This document shows, piece by piece, positions 61,654 through 64,000 of a DNA stretch of 64,000 nucleotides; the stretch's first letter is position 1; each line of letters starts with the position of its first letter. Position numbers and translations under genes: made by a program. A model generated the notes under the pieces. The model searched no databases, was not told the DNA's origin, and worked only from the letters and a program-made list of their open reading frames with translations. The stretch comes from Eubacterium sp. AM49-13BH (lineage in GTDB: Bacteria > Bacillota > Clostridia > Lachnospirales > Lachnospiraceae): NCBI RefSeq assembly GCF_003464165.1, contig NZ_QSEK01000001.1:1-64000 (forward strand), read 5' to 3'.

Positions 61654-62844
61654 ATGAATATTTCATTTTCACCACCGGATATAACAGAGGAAGAGATTCA
61701 GGCAGTTGCCGAAGCACTCAGATCGGGATGGATTACAACAGGTCCAAGAACTAAAGAGTTTGAAAGAAATATTGCTAAGTTTGTAGGATGTAACAGGGCG
61801 GCATGTCTTAATTCAGCTACAGCATGTCTTGAGACTGCACTCCGTTTACTTGGAATAGGCGAGGGCGATGAGGTTATCGTGCCGGCTTATACTTATACTG
61901 CATCTGCAAGTGTTGTTGCACATGTTAATGCAAAGCTTGTGCTTATAGATGTAGAAAAGGGCACATATCATCTTGATTATGATGCACTTGAGGCTGCAAT
62001 TAATGAGAATACCAAGGCAGTCATACCTGTAGATATTGGCGGGGTTATGGTGGATTATGACAGGATAAGAAACATTGTAGAGAGTAAGAAGGATATATTC
62101 AAGCCAGGGAATGAATTACAGGAAGCAATCGGAAGAGTAGCTATAGTTGCTGACTCTGCACATGGGTTCGGTGCAAGTGAGGGTGGCGTTATGAGCGGTA
62201 TGAAGGCTGATTTCACAAGCTTTTCGTTCCACGCAGTTAAGAACCTTACAACAGCAGAAGGCGGAGCTCTTACATGGAGAAGTGTTCCTGGGGTTGATGA
62301 TGAGGATATCTATAAGCAGATAATGCTTTTCTCACTTCACGGTCAGTCTAAGGATGCGCTTGCAAAGACTAAGCTTGGTGCATGGGAATATGATATCAAA
62401 GGAACTTATTACAAATGTAATATGACTGATATCATGGCTTCTATTGGACTGGTGCAGCTAGAAAGATATCCGGGACTTCTTAAGAGAAGAAGAGATATTA
62501 TTGAGAGATACACACAAGGGATTGCAGCCGATGATGTGGATATTATGAAGCATTTTACAGATGAATATACTTCAAGTGGTCATCTGTATCTTGTAAGACT
62601 TCTTGGAAAGGATGTTGAGGAGCGTAATGCACTGATTACAAGACTTGCCGAGGCAGGTGTAGCAACTAATGTACATTTTAAGCCGCTTCCAATGCATACA
62701 GCATATAAGAACATGGGATTTGATATTAAGGATTTCCCACATTCATATAATATGTACCATAACGAGATAACACTTCCACTGCACACATGTCTGACAGATG
62801 AGCAGGTTGAATATGTTATCGAACAGTTTAACAGATTGAAATAA
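61654..62844 (+). CDS. DegT/DnrJ/EryC1/StrS family sugar aminotransferase
   Basis: The 396-aa PLP enzyme has the cofactor Lys in SFHAVKNLTTAEGG, SATACLETALRLLG, PAYTYTASASVVAH and DSAHGFGA. Such enzymes install amino groups on nucleotide-activated sugars for surface glycans or modified lipids. GAGGAG precedes ATG. With the sugar transferase and GT2 genes that follow it begins a glycan biosynthesis locus. Sugar substrate is not predictable. Confidence 0.9.
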   Translation: MNISFSPPDITEEEIQAVAEALRSGWITTGPRTKEFERNIAKFVGCNRAACLNSATACLETALRLLGIGEGDEVIVPAYTYTASASVVAHVNAKLVLIDVEKGTYHLDYDALEAAINENTKAVIPVDIGGVMVDYDRIRNIVESKKDIFKPGNELQEAIGRVAIVADSAHGFGASEGGVMSGMKADFTSFSFHAVKNLTTAEGGALTWRSVPGVDDEDIYKQIMLFSLHGQSKDALAKTKLGAWEYDIKGTYYKCNMTDIMASIGLVQLERYPGLLKRRRDIIERYTQGIAADDVDIMKHFTDEYTSSGHLYLVRLLGKDVEERNALITRLAEAGVATNVHFKPLPMHTAYKNMGFDIKDFPHSYNMYHNEITLPLHTCLTDEQVEYVIEQFNRLK

Positions 62845-62895
62845 TCGGACATGTATTACTGATTATTTATCAATATTTAAGAGGGGATTGATACG

Positions 62896-63615
62896 ATGGA
62901 ATTAAGACCATGGCGACTTCTTCCTGATGAGATGAGAACTAAGGAAGTCAGAAAATACTACAATATACTTATGAAGCACAGAATGTGGCTTAAGGTGAAG
63001 AGAGCATTTGATGTGGTTGTTGCAGGCATTATGCTGGCAGTCCTAATTATTCCAATGGGTATAATTGCACTTGCAATAAGATTGGACTCACCGGGACCAG
63101 TGTTTTTCAGACAGGCAAGGGTAACACAGTACGGAAAGATTTTCCGTATATATAAGTTCAGAACTATGGTGGATAACGCAAGCAAGTTAGGTGCTGCTGT
63201 AACTGTAGATAATGATTCAAGAATTACTAAGGTTGGGGCATTTTTACGCAAGTACAGAATGGATGAGTTTCCTCAGCTTTTTAATATACTTGCCGGTGAT
63301 ATGACTCTTGTTGGAACAAGACCAGAGGTTCCTAAGTATGTTAAGAAGTACACTAAGGAGATGTATGCGACACTTCTTCTTCCTGCCGGACTAACATCAA
63401 GGACAAGCATTGCCTATAAGGATGAGGACAAGCTTCTTGGCAAGGCTGTTGATGAAGAAAGCACTGATAATATATATATTAATGAAGTGTTACCAGCAAA
63501 GATGCGTTATAACCTTGAGAGTATGAAACATTTTGGCGTGCAGGCGGATGCATCTGTATTATGGGATACATTTACATCTGTTGTTGGCAGTGAAAGAATG
63601 ACTATTAAGAAGTAG
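62896..63615 (+). CDS. Initiating sugar-1-phosphate transferase (bacterial sugar transferase family)
   Basis: The 239-aa protein has one membrane segment (~40-62) and the monotopic phosphoglycosyl transferase signatures: KRAFDVV at the start, SPGPVFFRQARVTQYGKIFRIYKFRTM, and RKYRMDEFPQLFNILAGDMTLVGTRPE. It transfers a phosphosugar from UDP-sugar to undecaprenyl phosphate, the first step of many surface glycans. GAGGGG precedes ATG. Confidence 0.92.
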   Translation: MELRPWRLLPDEMRTKEVRKYYNILMKHRMWLKVKRAFDVVVAGIMLAVLIIPMGIIALAIRLDSPGPVFFRQARVTQYGKIFRIYKFRTMVDNASKLGAAVTVDNDSRITKVGAFLRKYRMDEFPQLFNILAGDMTLVGTRPEVPKYVKKYTKEMYATLLLPAGLTSRTSIAYKDEDKLLGKAVDEESTDNIYINEVLPAKMRYNLESMKHFGVQADASVLWDTFTSVVGSERMTIKK

Positions 63616-63622
63616 GTAGATT

Positions 63623-64000
63623 ATGTTTATTACGATTGCCGTTATTGCATATAACGAGGAGAATACGATAAAGAATATTCTTGATGACATAAGCAGACAG
63701 GATTATGACCATAATTTTATGGAGGTTGTACTTGTTGATTCGGCATCAACTGATGGAACTAAGGCTGTTATGCAGAAGTTCGCAGATGAGAATAAGATGG
63801 GAGCAAGACAGATAGTTGTGCTTGATAATCCTAAGAAGACACTTCCGTGCGGATGGAACGTGCTGCTTGATAATTATACAGGGGAAGCTGTTATAAGAGT
63901 CGATGCGCATGCACATATTCCAGAAGATTTCGTCAGCAAGAATGTTAAAGTTTTAGAAGAAGGCGAGATGGTTGTTGGTGGTGTCCGGCCTAATATAGTT
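63623..64000 (+). CDS. Glycosyltransferase family 2 protein (partial, cut by window end)
   Basis: The frame from ATG 63623 runs open to the window end (126 codons). The start FITIAVIAYNEENTIKNIL, EVVLVDSASTDGT and IRVDAHAHIP (a DxD-like position) are typical of the GT-A fold of GT2. It follows the sugar transferase by seven bases and should add a sugar to the lipid-linked intermediate. AGGTAG before the ATG is a weak site. Confidence 0.88.
   Translation, partial: MFITIAVIAYNEENTIKNILDDISRQDYDHNFMEVVLVDSASTDGTKAVMQKFADENKMGARQIVVLDNPKKTLPCGWNVLLDNYTGEAVIRVDAHAHIPEDFVSKNVKVLEEGEMVVGGVRPNIV

Overview
The window is an AT-rich bacterial chromosome segment. Its content points to a spore-forming Firmicute of the class Clostridia, most likely a Lachnospiraceae (Lachnospira / Eubacterium eligens-like). 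The evidence is a Bacillus-like holB-yaaT-trmN6-rsmI cluster, a T-box in front of an isoleucyl-tRNA synthetase, PPi-type phosphofructokinases, a PerR/rubrerythrin pair, sporulation-type proteins (SpoIIQ-like, YtvI-like, CotS-like) and purine-rich Shine-Dalgarno sites before nearly every gene. The assignment rests on family knowledge and gene content, not on a database search.

Layout. 1-1020: 3' end of a 23S rRNA gene, then six tRNA genes (Asp, Val, Thr, Tyr, fMet, Phe) without encoded CCA, closed by a terminator; no 5S rRNA is visible. 1.1-7.8 kb: L,D-transpeptidase, then decarboxylase, guanylate kinase-like, holB, yaaT, trmN6 and rsmI, all on +. 7.8-13.8 kb: efflux module with a TetR repressor divergent from an MMPL/RND transporter and a repeat-rich lipoprotein (frameshifted), plus a convergent MarR. 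13.9-21.0 kb: sugar kinase, ion antiporter, cytidylate kinase-like protein, T-box leader and ileS. 21.1-25.6 kb: an accessory-looking block with a gene broken by two in-frame stops, a DUF2500-like protein, a lipoprotein and a large permease without an adjacent ATPase. 25.7-34.5 kb: glgP, SpoIIQ-like protein, hemolysin III-type protein, tcdA, cysK, pgi (frameshifted) and rubrerythrin with a strong PerR-type operator. 34.6-37.2 kb: minus-strand group TSCPD protein, radical SAM, murG, perR. 37.6-42.2 kb: mtn, a small protein, 2-hydroxyacid dehydrogenase, dtd and its partner, and a PFK paralogue that is frameshifted and preceded by a hexanucleotide microsatellite. 42.3-49.9 kb: MarR plus heterodimeric ABC exporter, an intact PFK, and the overlapping HD / NUDIX / flavin reductase genes. 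50-55.3 kb: LysM-G5-M23 peptidase behind WalR-like boxes, murA, and a two-component system. 55.5-61.6 kb: pseudouridine synthase, YtvI-like protein, proS, cca, CotS-like kinase. 61.6-64 kb: start of a surface-glycan locus (DegT aminotransferase, initiating sugar transferase, GT2 cut by the window end).

Connections. The six tRNAs without encoded CCA depend on the CCA-adding enzyme at 59.0-60.3 kb. PerR at 34.6 kb probably controls the rubrerythrin beside it through a near-perfect 31-bp palindrome. Envelope genes recur (L,D-transpeptidase, murG, M23 peptidase, murA, glycan locus), and the two-component system at 53.1-55.3 kb is a plausible but unproven regulator of some of them.

Most unusual signals. 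(1) Two copies (8466-8602 and 37267-37423) of an intergenic structured element whose core is conserved while its long outer stem has unrelated sequence but preserved complementarity. (2) Four genes interrupted by frameshifts that all move the frame the same way. (3) An ileS T-box with a clear ATC specifier but apparently no UGGN bulge. (4) A nine-copy AGCAAC microsatellite just upstream of the PFK ribosome-binding site. (5) A regularly phased triple TGTTAC-type box before the M23 peptidase gene.
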